Below are positions 33,989 through 44,514 of a stretch of 64,000 nt of DNA, one piece after another (the first letter of the stretch is position 1; every line of letters begins with the position of its first letter). Origin of the DNA: Protula sp. h YS-2021 (lineage: Eukaryota; Annelida; Polychaeta; Sabellida; Serpulidae); assembly GCA_949752745.1 (NCBI GenBank), contig OX457025.1, forward strand, positions 99,435,587 to 99,499,586, given 5' to 3'. The position numbers were made by a program, and so were the translations under genes. The notes below the pieces were generated by a model, which saw only the letters and a program-made list of their open reading frames with translations, was not told where the DNA came from and made no database searches.

Positions 33989-35635
33989 CAACCAGACGTC
34001 TCTAACCCGCTTGCTAACAAAATCACGATCTGGGAACGATTATTGTGTTCAGATAGCGACAAATGTTTCATTCTAAACGGCATAAAGAATGGTTTCGACA
34101 TCGTAAACACCAAAACCCAGTCTATTGAACCTTCCGAAGCCCCAAATAGTCGATCTGCGGAACTCACATACAGAGACTTAGTCGAAACAGAGATAAAGAA
34201 AGAACTCTCCCTGGGAAGATACAAAATTGCTCTTGAAAAACCGGTAATAATCTCCCCGATATCAGCCGTGCCTAAGGACAAAGACGGTATCCGCCTCATT
34301 CATGATTGTTCCAAACCGGAGGGAAACTCAGTCAACAGCTTCGCCTGCCCGGACAAGCACAAATTTACGTCTGTGGACACTGCGGTCAGCTTGACCAAGC
34401 AAGGGTCATTCATGGCCAAGGTGGACATTAAATCGGCATATAGGCACGTGCCCTTAAGCGCATTTTCACAGCAGTTTACAGGTTTGAAATGGAAATTCAA
34501 GGGCGATAAACAGCACACATTCCTGGTAGACACTAGACTCCCCTTTGGTGCGTCCCTCAGTGTCGGCATCTTTCACCGCATAACACAGAGTGTGTGCCGC
34601 ATGCTTTGCCGGAAAGGTATTAAGGCGGTGATCTGCTACCTTGACGACTTCTTTATCACTGCGGACACCTGCGAAGATGCCCAGTCAGCGATGGACTATC
34701 TCCTTGACACCCTCATCTCCCTCGGCTTCACCATTAATTGGAGCAAATGCGTCTACCCGACTCAGTGCCTCACGTTTCTGGGTGTGTTAATCGACACCAT
34801 TAACTGCAAACTCTCCATCCCCTCCGATAAACTAGAGGATACGCAAAACACCTTACGCGAATGGTCCGTTTGCGAGCACAAACGCTTTACCAAACGGGAC
34901 ATCCAGAGCTTGCTTGGGAAACTAAACTGGGTCGCCCGAGTAGTTCGTGTCATACGCCCAGCAATGCGCCGCCTCATCTCGCTGATGACGTCACTGCGCC
35001 GCCCCCACTTCCGCGTCCGTATTTCCGCTGATACACGCCGCGATATCGCTATGCTAAATCGCTTATGCAGCTCATTCAACGGCACGTGCCATTTCATTCT
35101 CGAAAGGTCTTTGCCCGATCCTGCATACATCGTGACGGACAGCAGCTCTGCCGCTGCTGGAGCAGCCCTGGTCCGCGGGACCCTCGCTTTAGACTGGCTC
35201 TATTGCAATTGGCACGTCGATGCTCCGCCCCTCGAAAAACACCACATTAATGTTAAAGAGCTGGCCGCTGTACACCTTGCCCTGAAACGCTGGAAGACCA
35301 TCTATACAGGACGGAAAGTGAGGGTATTCACCGACAATATGGTCACGCTCCATGCCCTCAATAACGGCTCTATACGGAACATTGCGGCATCGGATATTCT
35401 TATTGATATCATGTTAATATGTCTTAAGTATAATATAAGTATTAACGCGTCGTTCGTAAACACGCGGGAGAATAAACTAGCTGACAGCCTATCAAGATTG
35501 AGCAATTTAACGCACGCCACCTACGCATTCGCGCACGTGCCAGTATCTGACCTTCGTAATCACATGTCTCACGCCACAATGCGCTTCCTGTTTCAGGAGT
35601 GGTCAGGGAAACAGCGCTGCTGGATATGGAGGTAG
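33989..35635 (+). CDS. ORF2, reverse transcriptase-RNase H of the YR retrotransposon
   Basis: This frame is open from the codon right after the ORF1 TAG to the TAG at 35633-35635, in the same frame as ORF1. No ATG occurs before the RT core (the first is in SFMAK), so readthrough is the simplest route to expression. RT blocks: SPISAVPKDKDGIRLIHDCS, KVDIKSAYRHV (motif A), LPFGAS (motif B), YLDD at 34637-34648 (motif C) and FLGVLID. RNase H follows with IVTDSSSA, the INVKEL glutamate, VFTDN and LADSLSR, so all four acidic residues are present. The type is that of DIRS/Ngaro elements. No methyltransferase follows. The last ten bases overlap the ORF3 start. Confidence 0.92.
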   Translation, partial: QPDVSNPLANKITIWERLLCSDSDKCFILNGIKNGFDIVNTKTQSIEPSEAPNSRSAELTYRDLVETEIKKELSLGRYKIALEKPVIISPISAVPKDKDGIRLIHDCSKPEGNSVNSFACPDKHKFTSVDTAVSLTKQGSFMAKVDIKSAYRHVPLSAFSQQFTGLKWKFKGDKQHTFLVDTRLPFGASLSVGIFHRITQSVCRMLCRKGIKAVICYLDDFFITADTCEDAQSAMDYLLDTLISLGFTINWSKCVYPTQCLTFLGVLIDTINCKLSIPSDKLEDTQNTLREWSVCEHKRFTKRDIQSLLGKLNWVARVVRVIRPAMRRLISLMTSLRRPHFRVRISADTRRDIAMLNRLCSSFNGTCHFILERSLPDPAYIVTDSSSAAAGAALVRGTLALDWLYCNWHVDAPPLEKHHINVKELAAVHLALKRWKTIYTGRKVRVFTDNMVTLHALNNGSIRNIAASDILIDIMLICLKYNISINASFVNTRENKLADSLSRLSNLTHATYAFAHVPVSDLRNHMSHATMRFLFQEWSGKQRCWIWR

Positions 35636-36600
35636 AACAGCTGCGTTCGGCTGCTTATTCCGACAACACCCATGCCGCCTACTCCACCCACATCAAGGCT
35701 TTCCTCTCATTTTGCGCGTTTTTTCGCTGTCGACCTGTCCCCGCTGACACAGACACCCTGTTACGCTACGAGTGTTTCTTGGGCCGCACCCTAAAGCCTC
35801 ACTCCGTCAGGTGCTACCTGTCCGCGATCCGCTTCTTACATTTGGAATACGACCACCCGAATCCGACGGAGGACAATTACCGCCTTAAGACACTACTTAA
35901 AGGTTTAGAGGCCAAACGCGGCAGCCCACCAAAGAAAAAACTCGCGTTGTCACTGGATATTCTAGCTCAATTCCTCCACGTACTGGACCTCGACCGGTCA
36001 CTTGACATGTGCTTCTGGGCGGCTTGCTTGGTTGGGTTTTTCACTTTCTTCAGGAAATCCACCCTACTCACGCGTTCACAGGATAGTCACGACTGCCGCA
36101 GAGACTTATGCCGTCGCGACGTGACCTTCCTCGCCGACGGGGTCCTCGTTCATGTCAAACACACGAAGACCATGCGGAACTTTTGCCATCAACTGGTCGT
36201 CCCACTGCCCCGTATCCCCGACTCCCCACTTTGCCCAGTTTATGCCCTAGGTCGCCTTCTGACCACGACCAAGTCCCCTGAGGACTCCCCTTTGTTCCCA
36301 TTTAGGCGCGAAGGCGCCCTGGCCACACTCTCCCATGCGATTTTCGGCGCGTTGCTCAGGCGGAACCTCCAGAGTATCGGACTGGATGACACCCAGTTCA
36401 GCGGCCATAGCCTCCGCCGAGCTGGGGCCAGCTTCGCCCTGGCATGTGGTCTCCCCTCTGAGGTCATCAAATCACAGGGAGACTGGAAATCGGACGCCTA
36501 CCTCCGATACACGGACGTCCCTCTCGGCTTGCGCCTGGAATGCTCCCGTGTCCTTGGAAGAAATGCCGCAAAAATTCCAATCAACCCCAAGAATACTTAA
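35626..36600 (+). CDS. ORF3, tyrosine recombinase of the YR retrotransposon
   Basis: The first ATG (35626) lies in ATGGAGGTAG, where the final TAG is the ORF2 stop, giving a 10-base overlap and a product of 324 residues. The open frame extends back to 35560 without ATG. An N-terminal core-binding region (SAAYSDNTHAAYSTHIKAF) precedes the catalytic domain. Catalytic residues are the arginine in FTFFRKSTLL, HSLRR (H-x-x-R), the tryptophan in GDWKSDAYL and the tyrosine nucleophile of LRYTD at 36508-36510. The enzyme would integrate circular cDNA by site-specific recombination. It appears intact. Confidence 0.92.
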   Translation: MEVEQLRSAAYSDNTHAAYSTHIKAFLSFCAFFRCRPVPADTDTLLRYECFLGRTLKPHSVRCYLSAIRFLHLEYDHPNPTEDNYRLKTLLKGLEAKRGSPPKKKLALSLDILAQFLHVLDLDRSLDMCFWAACLVGFFTFFRKSTLLTRSQDSHDCRRDLCRRDVTFLADGVLVHVKHTKTMRNFCHQLVVPLPRIPDSPLCPVYALGRLLTTTKSPEDSPLFPFRREGALATLSHAIFGALLRRNLQSIGLDDTQFSGHSLRRAGASFALACGLPSEVIKSQGDWKSDAYLRYTDVPLGLRLECSRVLGRNAAKIPINPKNT

Positions 36601-36615
36601 TCTACAATACTTTTC

Positions 36616-36732
36616 GGTTTGGGTAGTTTGGGACAAAGTTATGTTCAACACCTACTTAAGGTTTTGAAATTGTTGCTATGTTTTGTTGCTATTCGCGAAC
36701 TTTATGCCATTAAAGAAATGACTACCCAAACC
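36616..36732. other. 12-bp perfect inverted repeat spanning the ORF3 3' end and B1
   Basis: GGTTTGGGTAGT at 36616-36627 is the reverse complement of 36721-36732. The left arm lies outside B and is absent before B2, so only the B1 context can form this stem-loop. An ATTAAA possible poly(A) signal (36709) lies in the loop. Confidence 0.6.
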
Positions 36733-36852
36733 AGTCTTTGTTTTATTTAGCAGCGTGTTAGAGACAAGAAAAAAAAAAAAAGAGCGCGCCTAGCATAATC
36801 GAACCGTGATTTAATTGCTAATGTTACAAGGCGGGCGCCAAAGAAGTTTTAA
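36631..36852 (+). repeat. Split direct repeat B1
   Basis: It matches 37335-37553 apart from the length of one A-run (about 36769-36782). Its last four bases, TTAA, are shared with the start of A2. Confidence 0.9.
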
Positions 36853-37270
36853 TACCATAAATAATCTGATTATTTACATTTAAAACGGGCGAGTGGCGTG
36901 TAACTCTGCCTGCCCACCTTCACAGTTAATTCTTGTCTAAACACTTGGCGTCTCCGCCGAGTGGTTGCTAATCTCACTGGTCATCTCTTGATTCTTATCT
37001 AAACACTGGGCGTCTCTGGCAGTTTACTAGCCATCTCCTAATTGTTGTTTAAACACTGGGCGTCTTCGCCGTCGAAATATTGTTTGTTAAATGTCGCTGA
37101 CCATCTGTTACTCTTGTCAGTACGGATTAATGCGTGTGTTTTAAAAAGGGGCTTCCTTTCTCTCCTTTCTCATTCGCAATCTGCAAGCGCAGCATTAACA
37201 GCTTTTAGCAGAGAAAACTACCATCGCAATCTGCAAGCGCAAAAAAACAACAGTTTTTGAAAAAGAAAAA
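36849..37270 (+). repeat. Split direct repeat A2
   Basis: It matches A1 (32446-32867) over 422 bp. It is followed by 64 bp of unmatched sequence before B2. Confidence 0.9.
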
Positions 37271-37334
37271 CCCGCCACCCACCCCTGTCCCCTTACATTT
37301 TAAGGTTTTTTGTCTTATTGGTAGTATGTGTAGT

Positions 37335-37553
37335 GGACAAAGTTATGTTCAACACCTACTTAAGGTTTTGAAATTGTTGCTATGTTTTGTTGCTATTCGC
37401 GAACTTTATGCCATTAAAGAAATGACTACCCAAACCAGTCTTTGTTTTATTTAGCAGCGTGTTAGAGACAAGAAAAAAAAAAGAGCGCGCCTAGCATAAT
37501 CGAACCGTGATTTAATTGCTAATGTTACAAGGCGGGCGCCAAAGAAGTTTTAA
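37335..37553 (+). repeat. Split direct repeat B2 (3' end of the element)
   Basis: It is a copy of B1 ending in GAAGTTTTAA. Host sequence resumes with AAAGAAAATTG. Confidence 0.88.
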
Positions 37554-40155
37554 AAAGAAAATTGATGCAACCTCTCCCGGCTCTATTCTCTTCTGCAAAG
37601 ACGTTAAGGGTGGGGTGTTGCGGGGAGCAAGAAGTGCTCTGTTGTCGTGAGCCGACCCTGAAAAACAATGAACCTGAATGTCTTATCGTCAGTTAATAGA
37701 AACTTAGAATTAATAGAACTGTTGAAAGATGATAAGAAGGTCCAGAACACCCGAGGACGTCTTTCCCCCCAACACATTGAATGGTATGCATGACCACTAG
37801 CGGGGTGGGGGGGGGGAGGGGGGGAGGGGGTGTCGGTTACCCAGCACTGGCTGTAGATCAGCCTGCTCGGGGGTTGCCAAGTAACCCCACATTGATGGCA
37901 CCGGTATGTACAGAATTACATTGTTCCGATATTAGATGTATGTAGTTCGTATCCGCGAGCAGTTGAGAGTGAACAAGGCTTACGGCAGCATCCTTAGCTG
38001 CTGCAACCAGATGATGCTATTTTAAATAAGTATTTTATTTTCTACTGCAAAACTGATATATTTTACACATCTTAATGTGCTTGTTTGAAGGCCAGTAATA
38101 GTCGGCTCTCTTCAGCTGGCACTGCAGTAAGACCAGTCTTATTGAACACTAATCAACTTGTAAATAGTGGACAATTCATTTTCTTCCATTTTCTAACTTT
38201 CGTTGTAGAATGTACCTCTCTTTCGTGAATACCTCTGTACAATGAACATTTTAGGTGGTGGGAAAGGTGCTCATTTTAAAAAAAGAAATGAGCTGTACTC
38301 CATAAACACGTGCTTCAGCCGGTCACTCGGCGTGTTTTACTGCAGATAGCCTCATAAAAAAATATCCGATTCAAAACTTAAACAGTGGCAGTGAAATTCT
38401 ATGTTCATACAGGAATTCGGAGCTCATTTGTTCAGACAGGCATATGATATGAGTTTGAAGTATTCAATTAGGCATTGAGAAATTCAAGATCACGTGTCTT
38501 TGTTATTGTTTACGTTGTGCCAATTTTGTCACGTGTATTTTGTTTACGTATACAAAGTCAGGCTTTAGAGTGTATATCGTATTTTTCAGTTTTCAGGCAG
38601 ATAAATGTTGGAATGAATCATTCGCCTAGTTTCAGTTCACATGGAACTGTGAACTGTCTAAAAATTTATTGTGTGTTCAAGGTTTTTTTTTTTTTTTTTT
38701 TTTTTTTGGCATTCTTTATGTTTGCAGAAATCAGGTTTTCTTTGTGGTTCAGTTTGTACAATTTTCTGTTTGTAGAATTCAGGTGACATTTTTAAAAGTG
38801 TGTTTTAAGTTTTGTAAAATGTTGTTTTTGAAAAGGTATGTTTTATTTTTTTTTTTTTTTTTCATATACTGTGATTAAGTTTTGCCAAAATCGTTCGGTT
38901 TGTAGTCGTCAGGACTTCACCCATAACATGTTTTCAATGTTTGGTGGGGAGCGTGTTTGTGTAGTACGTAGCTTGGTGATGTTACTGTGGGGCGGGGGGG
39001 GGGGGGTGGGGGCGATTACCGTTGCCGTTAGTAAAGCATCGGGAGAGTGCAATAGAAGCGCGGTGATATCCAGTGTTCTTTTTCTGCTTTTTTTTTCTTT
39101 TCTTTGGGGGGGGGGGGATGAGCGGTATCTCCGGTGTGTACCGAAGAGTTACAATGAAACAAAGGCATTTGAAACATTTTGAAAAGTACAAAAAAATATG
39201 CCTACCACAGAATAAGCTGTTTAACATGTGACACTGTTACCTCGTTACAAAGTCACGGTCATAGAGTAAAGATGCCGGGGATCGGCACTAGTCTATTAAC
39301 TGCCAAATCCTTTATAATAAATACTGTATTTTTTAAGATAAGAATTCCGAAGCAAATAAGAAACCAGGTAGTTTTTACAGGGTCTTTCTGAATAGATTAC
39401 CCAAAATAGAAGGTCACTGAAAGCAATGTTAAAAAAAACTCAAATACGGAAAGGCTGTTCAAAATGGAACTACCAACATTGAAAAAAATATATGAACTAA
39501 ATTTTCAGCAATTTTTTTTTGCATTTTCTGCTTGCCAAAAGAAAATAATATATTGTTGAACTCTTTTTCATCTCTTTTATATCAGAAAAAAATGACGTAT
39601 TTCGATTTCTGCGCCAATGAATTTATCAGTATTCAAGCGTAAAAACGCCCAGTCGCTTGTTTGCTTCACAATTCTTATCGACGTGTTCATATTGTTTTCC
39701 TGCATTTAATGATGTATGTAGAAAAAAAAACTTATAATTACACGTAGAATGTATTCATTCAGTTAGATCTGGGAAAAAAACTAGTGTTTAGGTATACAAT
39801 GTGTTGCAATGTCTAATAAAAGACTAATTATAATGTACCACATTTATTTATTGTTATTGGTAACGAAAGAATCAAAATATTGGTGTTACTTTGACTAATG
39901 GCGTTGTTATTTTTTACTTTATAATTGTATCTGTTTGCACGAGCAGCAACCATTGTATTAGTCACACTAGTCACGCCAATAAAAACTCTCAAGAAACTTC
40001 GCTGGGTTTTTTTTCCTCCATTTATTTTTGTTTCAAGAATAGCACTGTAACAATTTGATAAGAGTAACCTTTATTTTTGAGTCCTTTCCGCAGACTGCGT
40101 AGGGCGGTTCCATTACTCTTTCTTGACAGATCTCCAGAAATGAGCCCACGTAACT
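37554..40155. other. Intergenic stretch rich in homopolymers
   Basis: It contains G-runs (37801-37830, 38993-39010, 39106-39117) and T-runs (38683-38707, 38846-38863). The rest is A/T-rich. No exon or element boundary is recognised. Confidence 0.45.
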
Positions 40156-40159
40156 AAAG

Positions 40160-40855
40160 CCTCAGAGGGACACGATCCCCCGTGTAGCGTGTAAGATCCA
40201 TGAAATCGTAGCTAAGGCAGGGACACCATTCCCCGTGTAGCGCGTATGATCCATGAAATCGGTGCTAAGGCAGAGACTCGATCCCCCGTGTAGCGCGGAT
40301 GACCCATGAAATCGGTGCTAAGGCAGAGACTCGATCCCCCGTGTAGCGCGGATGACCTATGATATCGGTGCTAAGGCAGAGACACGATCCCCCGTGTAGT
40401 GCGTATGATCCATGAAATCGGTGCTAAGGCAGAGACACGATCCCCCGTGTAACGCGGATGACCTATGATATCGGTGCTAAGGCAGAGACACGATCCCCCG
40501 TGTAGCGAGTATGATCCATGAAATCGGTGCTAAGGCAGAGACACGATCCCCCGTGTAGCGCGGATGACCTATGATATCGGTGCTAAGGCAGAGACACGAT
40601 CCCCCGTGTAGTGCGTATGATCCATGAAATCGGTGCTAAGGCAGAGACACGATCCCCCGTGTAGCGCGGATGACCTATGATATCGGTGCTAAGGCAGAGA
40701 CAGGATCCCCCGTGTAACGCGGATGACCCATGATATCGGTGCTAAGGCAGAGACACGATCCCCCGTGTAGCGTGTATGATCCATGAAATCGGTGCTAAGG
40801 CAGAGATTCGATCCCCCGTGTAGCGCGGATGACGTATGAAATCGGTACAAAATCG
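40160..40855. repeat. 53-bp minisatellite, about 13 copies
   Basis: The unit contains CGATCCCCCGTGTAGCGCGG, ATGACC(T/C)ATGA and ATCGGTGCTAAGGCAGAGAC. Two alternating unit types (GCGGATGACCTATGATATC and GCGTATGATCCATGAAATC) give a 106-bp higher-order period in the middle. Confidence 0.95.
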
Positions 40856-42170
40856 GTTTGTAAAGTGCCACACTTTTATCACGTTTTTCAAAATTCTAAC
40901 ACTTTTTATTTCTAAATTTCAACAAAAGCTAAATTTCAAAACAATTCGACTTACATATATAAAGTTTTATTTTTTGAAAATATGGCCCGGACACGCATGC
41001 GGACAGACGGAATAGCTCAGCTATATCCCTCCGTTACACAGGGGATAATAATTCGCCAAAAAATGAAAGACAACACCTGGCACAAAATGTGCATTTAACA
41101 GACTCGATCGAAATTGACTATATTAATTTAATCGTGACTTACATAATGGCTAGTTCCAACTTGACTGAGTTCCGTTTTGCTTTACACATTCGAGAAACCA
41201 GAGATCATTTTATCTTGATTCAAAAAACAAGCGTGAACTATGCGCTGGTCAGTACGGAAAAGCACATGTAGAACATCCATATATAGAACATCCATACGTG
41301 GAACATCCACCGCGACGCGAATTGTGGCAGGAGGAACGGGATGATTATGTCAAAAACAGAAGTGGTCACTGCTACCTCCAATCCCCCCGCCCTCCTTCCC
41401 CCCCCCCCCTTCTCCCCCGAAATTCCGACCTTGACCTGTACTAGACAGGCCGTAGACACCAACATCCTCCGGCAATACATTTCCCGACAGCAGCCTGCTC
41501 CAGCCAAGACTCGGGTCCGAAAAAGAGGGAACACAGGCATCAAATAGCCCTTTTTAGTCCAAGCCCTATCACAACTGTTCGGGAAGTTTCTTTCAGTTTC
41601 ACCTCTGTCTGCATTTAGTGTTCATATTTTGTTATTTCTGAGAAAGTTCATTTCTTAAAATACAGCAGCCCGCGGGCACCCAACATAAACACTGGCAAAC
41701 ACTTAACTCGGATCCCTAAAACCTCCCTAGACTGCTGCAAGAACAGAAACAGGTGGTCAAGCCGAAACCTGATAAAAAAACATAGCGTCCCCGTATGAGA
41801 ACTCGCAATGCATTATGTCCTGCTGTATGGGCAATCACAATGCATAACGCCATCCTACATGTGAGAAATGAATCGAATATTGCACAAAGTTTGTGACGTC
41901 AGAGCGACTGAGTGAAAAAAGATGTAGCATTTTTTAAGACAAAGTTCATACAAAATAATTGGGTCACTCCGGCAAAAGATTAGCACACAATTTGAATCCC
42001 TCGGCAACGAAGGAAGAACAACACACGAACAATTCAAAGGTTCATTGCCCCTCCCCCCTTCCCTAACCTAAAGAAGAAGCCCGTCAGCGCCCCTGTCACC
42101 CCCCCCCCCAACACAAACTGAATGGTTTTCATCAACCAGGTGTGCATGTCGCATAATAACATTTAAAATA
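40856..42170. other. Intergenic stretch
   Basis: At 40985-41055 is GC-rich sequence with small palindromes (ATAGCTCAGCTAT), which looks like a fragment of a dispersed repeat. A TAGAACATCCATA motif repeats three times at 41270-41310. C-runs lie at 41398-41410 and 42100-42110. No gene is recognised. Confidence 0.4.
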
Positions 42171-42171
42171 G

Positions 42172-42580
42172 TACGGTGGTGGGTGTATCACCGAGGGCTC
42201 TGGCCACCCCCTCCCCCCGCCCACTTGACTGGCTACATACCACAGTACGGTGGCGGGTGTATCACCGAGGGTTCTGGCCACCCCCTCCCCCCCCCCCGCC
42301 CACTTGACTGGCTACATACCACAGTACGGTGGTGGGTGTATCACCGAGGGCTCTGGTCACCCCCCGCCCCCGCGCCCACTTGGCTGGCTATATACCACAG
42401 TACGGTGGCGGGTGTATCACCGAGGGCTCTGGCCACCCTCGACCCCCCCCCCCCCCGCCCATGTGGCTTGCTTCACGACATAGTGCAGTGGCTGGTGTAT
42501 CACTGGGGGCTCTGGCCACCTACCGCCCCCACCCCACTTGGCTGGCTACGCACCACAGCACAGTGGCTGGTGTATCACGC
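42172..42580. repeat. Minisatellite of about 75-85 bp, five copies, just past the RWD-RING gene
   Basis: Units share GGTGTATCACCGAGGGCTCT, a variable C-rich run, and CACTTG(A/G)CTGGCTACATACC. Length differences come mainly from the C-run. The array begins about 65 bp beyond the minus-strand stop codon. Confidence 0.9.
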
Positions 42581-42643
42581 GCTGTAATGTAGTCCAATGA
42601 AATGCGATTTTGTAAATATAAAAATCCTAACAAATGTCTCGTG

Positions 42644-42783
42644 TTATTCAAAGAAGTCCTTGACCTCCTCCAGCTCGCGGTTCTTGGCTTCCTTGTGCGC
42701 CCAGCGGGCCTCGGCCAGCTCGGGTGAGATGTGCCACTTGTTGTGATAGATGCGGCTGCCGCACACCAAGCACGTCTTACCAC
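42644..42783 (-). CDS. RWD-RING protein, exon 7 (terminal)
   Basis: The exon encodes residues 292-337, ending in stop TAA (42644-42646). It supplies the last zinc-ligand pair, CLVC (296, 299), then SRIYHNKWHIS and a charged helix, PELAEARWAHKEAKNRELEE, ending KDFFE. The acceptor TTGTGTTGACAG|GT joins the single base left by exon 6 to make glycine (PPFTG-GKTC). No AATAAA is evident close by. Confidence 0.8.
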
Positions 42784-43068
42784 CTGTCAACACAAGTACG
42801 TCATACCCACAGCACATGTACGTCACTGCAAGGTTAAAACAAGCGTAGTGCACACAGCTACGTCATACTTAGGGCACACACAATACAAGCGTAGTACACA
42901 GAGCTACGTCATACCTAGAGCACAGAGTGAGAGAGAGAGAGCGGAAGAGAGAGAGAGAGAGAGAGCGAGCGAGAGGGACAAACAGACAGGGAGCGGGAGA
43001 GCGAGAGAGTGGGAGAGAGAGAGCGGGAGAGAGAAACAGAAAAAGAGAGGGACAGAGCGGACAACTAC

Positions 43069-43207
43069 CTGTAAAAGGAGGCTTCTTCATGTACTCGTCG
43101 ATACAGCGGAAGTGATACAGGTGCTTGCAGTAAGTCCTCTCCACGTGCCGCGGCTGACCCGTCCTGTTCTCCACCTCCTTCAAACATTCAATACAGCCTG
43201 TGTATTT
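43069..43207 (-). CDS. RWD-RING protein, exon 6 (zinc-binding core)
   Basis: The exon encodes residues 246-291. It contains CIEC (250, 253) and YCKHLYHFRC, giving the C-x-H-x2-H-x2-C centre (272, 274, 277, 280) of a RING-like C3H2C3 site. With CALC in exon 5 and CLVC in exon 7 it makes eight ligands. The donor is ACAG|GTAGTT. The 5' edge is uncertain. Acceptor ...ATTAAG|AAATAC (exon starting 43207) is phase 0 and fits the strong exon 5 donor. Acceptor TACACAG|GC (exon starting 43197) looks better as a site but breaks the phase. Confidence 0.7.
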
Positions 43208-43439
43208 CTTAATGACATTAGCTTTATAAAGGGCTACGAAATCATTGTAACTCAGAGACTATATCATATGCCTCGCTGCTTCATTCTATATGTTTTCCCT
43301 CAACCAACTCTTGTTCCTGAAGTTGCGAAGAACAATATTTTGTATTTAGACTAAAAACGTAATTATGCGTACCGCTTCATTACCTTAAGACTTTGGAATT
43401 ACAAATTTTGCTAGGTAACATTCGTATGTCTGAGCTGAA

Positions 43440-43775
43440 TACGTGAGTCAGCTCAGGAATATGAATGTTATCCAGGTCACGAATGTTACCTGAATATGTG
43501 AGTCAGCTCAAGAATACGAATGTTACCCAGGTCACGAATGTTACCCGAATGTTACCTGAATATGTGCGTCAGCTCAGGAATACGAGTATAATCCAGGTCA
43601 CGAATGTTACCCGAAAGTTACCTGGATATGTGAGTCAGCTCAGGAATACGAGTATAATCCAGGTCACGAATGTTACCTGGATATGTGAGTCAGCTCAGGA
43701 ATACGAGTATTACCCAGGTCACGAATGTTATCCGAATGTTACCTGAATACGTGAGTCAGCTCAGGAATACGAAAG
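43440..43775. repeat. Minisatellite of about 55-62 bp in intron 5 of the RWD-RING gene
   Basis: Units share CCAGGTCACGAATGTTACC, TGAATATGTGAGTCAGCTCA and GGAATACGA. About six copies, with GTTATCC/GTTACCC variants. Confidence 0.9.
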
Positions 43776-44204
43776 TTACATATCAACATTTTGGGCGACA
43801 ATGGGGTATGTACGGCATTTGTTACAGCTAGGTGACTACGACTATGTCATAAAAATGGTGAAACAAAACACTAACGGTGCTCATCGTTCTCTAAACTACC
43901 CAAAAAAACAGCTATTTATCAATGTACAGATCTTGTATTACGAAAATTAATAAGTGGGTCCATGGACATTGTGTCCAACCGTCAAGACATCACAAAGGTG
44001 AAAAGAAAAACCGACGAATTTTGATATAATTTAGATTTTGTAGAACGCCAATATTGCCATCAATAGTATTCGGGCTAATCGGGGACGTGCAGCATTGTTT
44101 GTGTTTTTCTTACAGCTATCCGTTCATTTCATCAGTTTCCGCCGAAACTGATAACACAAATGCTCCACTAAGATCTACTTGGAAGAGACAGAGTTCTAAC
44201 AGCA

Positions 44205-44372
44205 CACATGCAGCACTGTAACACAGCCGAAGCGTGTTCTCACAGCACCCACAGAGACTCACAGAGCACTGTAACACAACGGAAGCGTGTTCTAACAGCA
44301 CCCACAGAGACTCACAGAGCACTGTAACACAACGGAAGCGTGTTCTAACAGCACCCACAGAGCACTGCTACA
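44205..44372. repeat. About 54-bp minisatellite next to the exon 5 donor
   Basis: Three copies of GAGCACTGTAACACAACGGA, AGCGTGTTCTAACAGCACCC and ACAGAGACTCAC. The array begins a dozen bases past the splice donor, and GAGCACTAACC at the donor resembles the unit edge. Confidence 0.85.
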
Positions 44373-44384
44373 TAGAGCACTAAC

Positions 44385-44514
44385 CTTTGGATTCCGCGGT
44401 AGTGCGAACTCGCCACACAAGGCACATTTCTCGTGCGGATACTTGCTGACTACATCACGCTTGAGGTATTCACACAGGAGTTTGACCGAAGGCTTTGGTT
44501 CAAACGGTGGATCC
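44385..44514 (-). CDS. RWD-RING protein, exon 5
   Basis: The exon encodes residues 203-245, starting DPPFEPKPSVKLL, and carries the first zinc pair CALC (232, 235) in HEKCALCGEF, ending PRNPK. The acceptor TTGTTGTCAG|G completes the lysine codon left by exon 4. The donor AAG|GTTAGT is phase 0. Confidence 0.8.

Larger units (their letters stand above)
32446..37553 (+). mobile_element. Complete YR retrotransposon with split direct repeats (Ngaro/PAT-type, DIRS order)
   Basis: The 5.1-kb element has the order A1 - ORF1 - RT/RNase H - tyrosine recombinase - B1 - A2 - B2. A1 and A2 (422 bp each) show no difference by eye. B1 and B2 match except for an A-run length difference. This split-repeat layout is known from Ngaro and PAT elements, which integrate by recombinase through a circular intermediate rather than by integrase, so no target-site duplication is expected. 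TTAA is shared by the left end (32446), the B1/A2 junction (36849) and the right end (37550-37553), as expected for the recombination site. No methyltransferase domain is present, which favours Ngaro over PAT. The intact ORFs and identical repeats indicate a recent insertion. Confidence 0.92.

Noticed and set aside
35606..35612. GGGAAAC heptamer in the RT-recombinase overlap as a -1 frameshift site
   Set aside because: In the RT frame it is read GGG AAA C, not G GGA AAC, so the phase is wrong for canonical -1 slippage.
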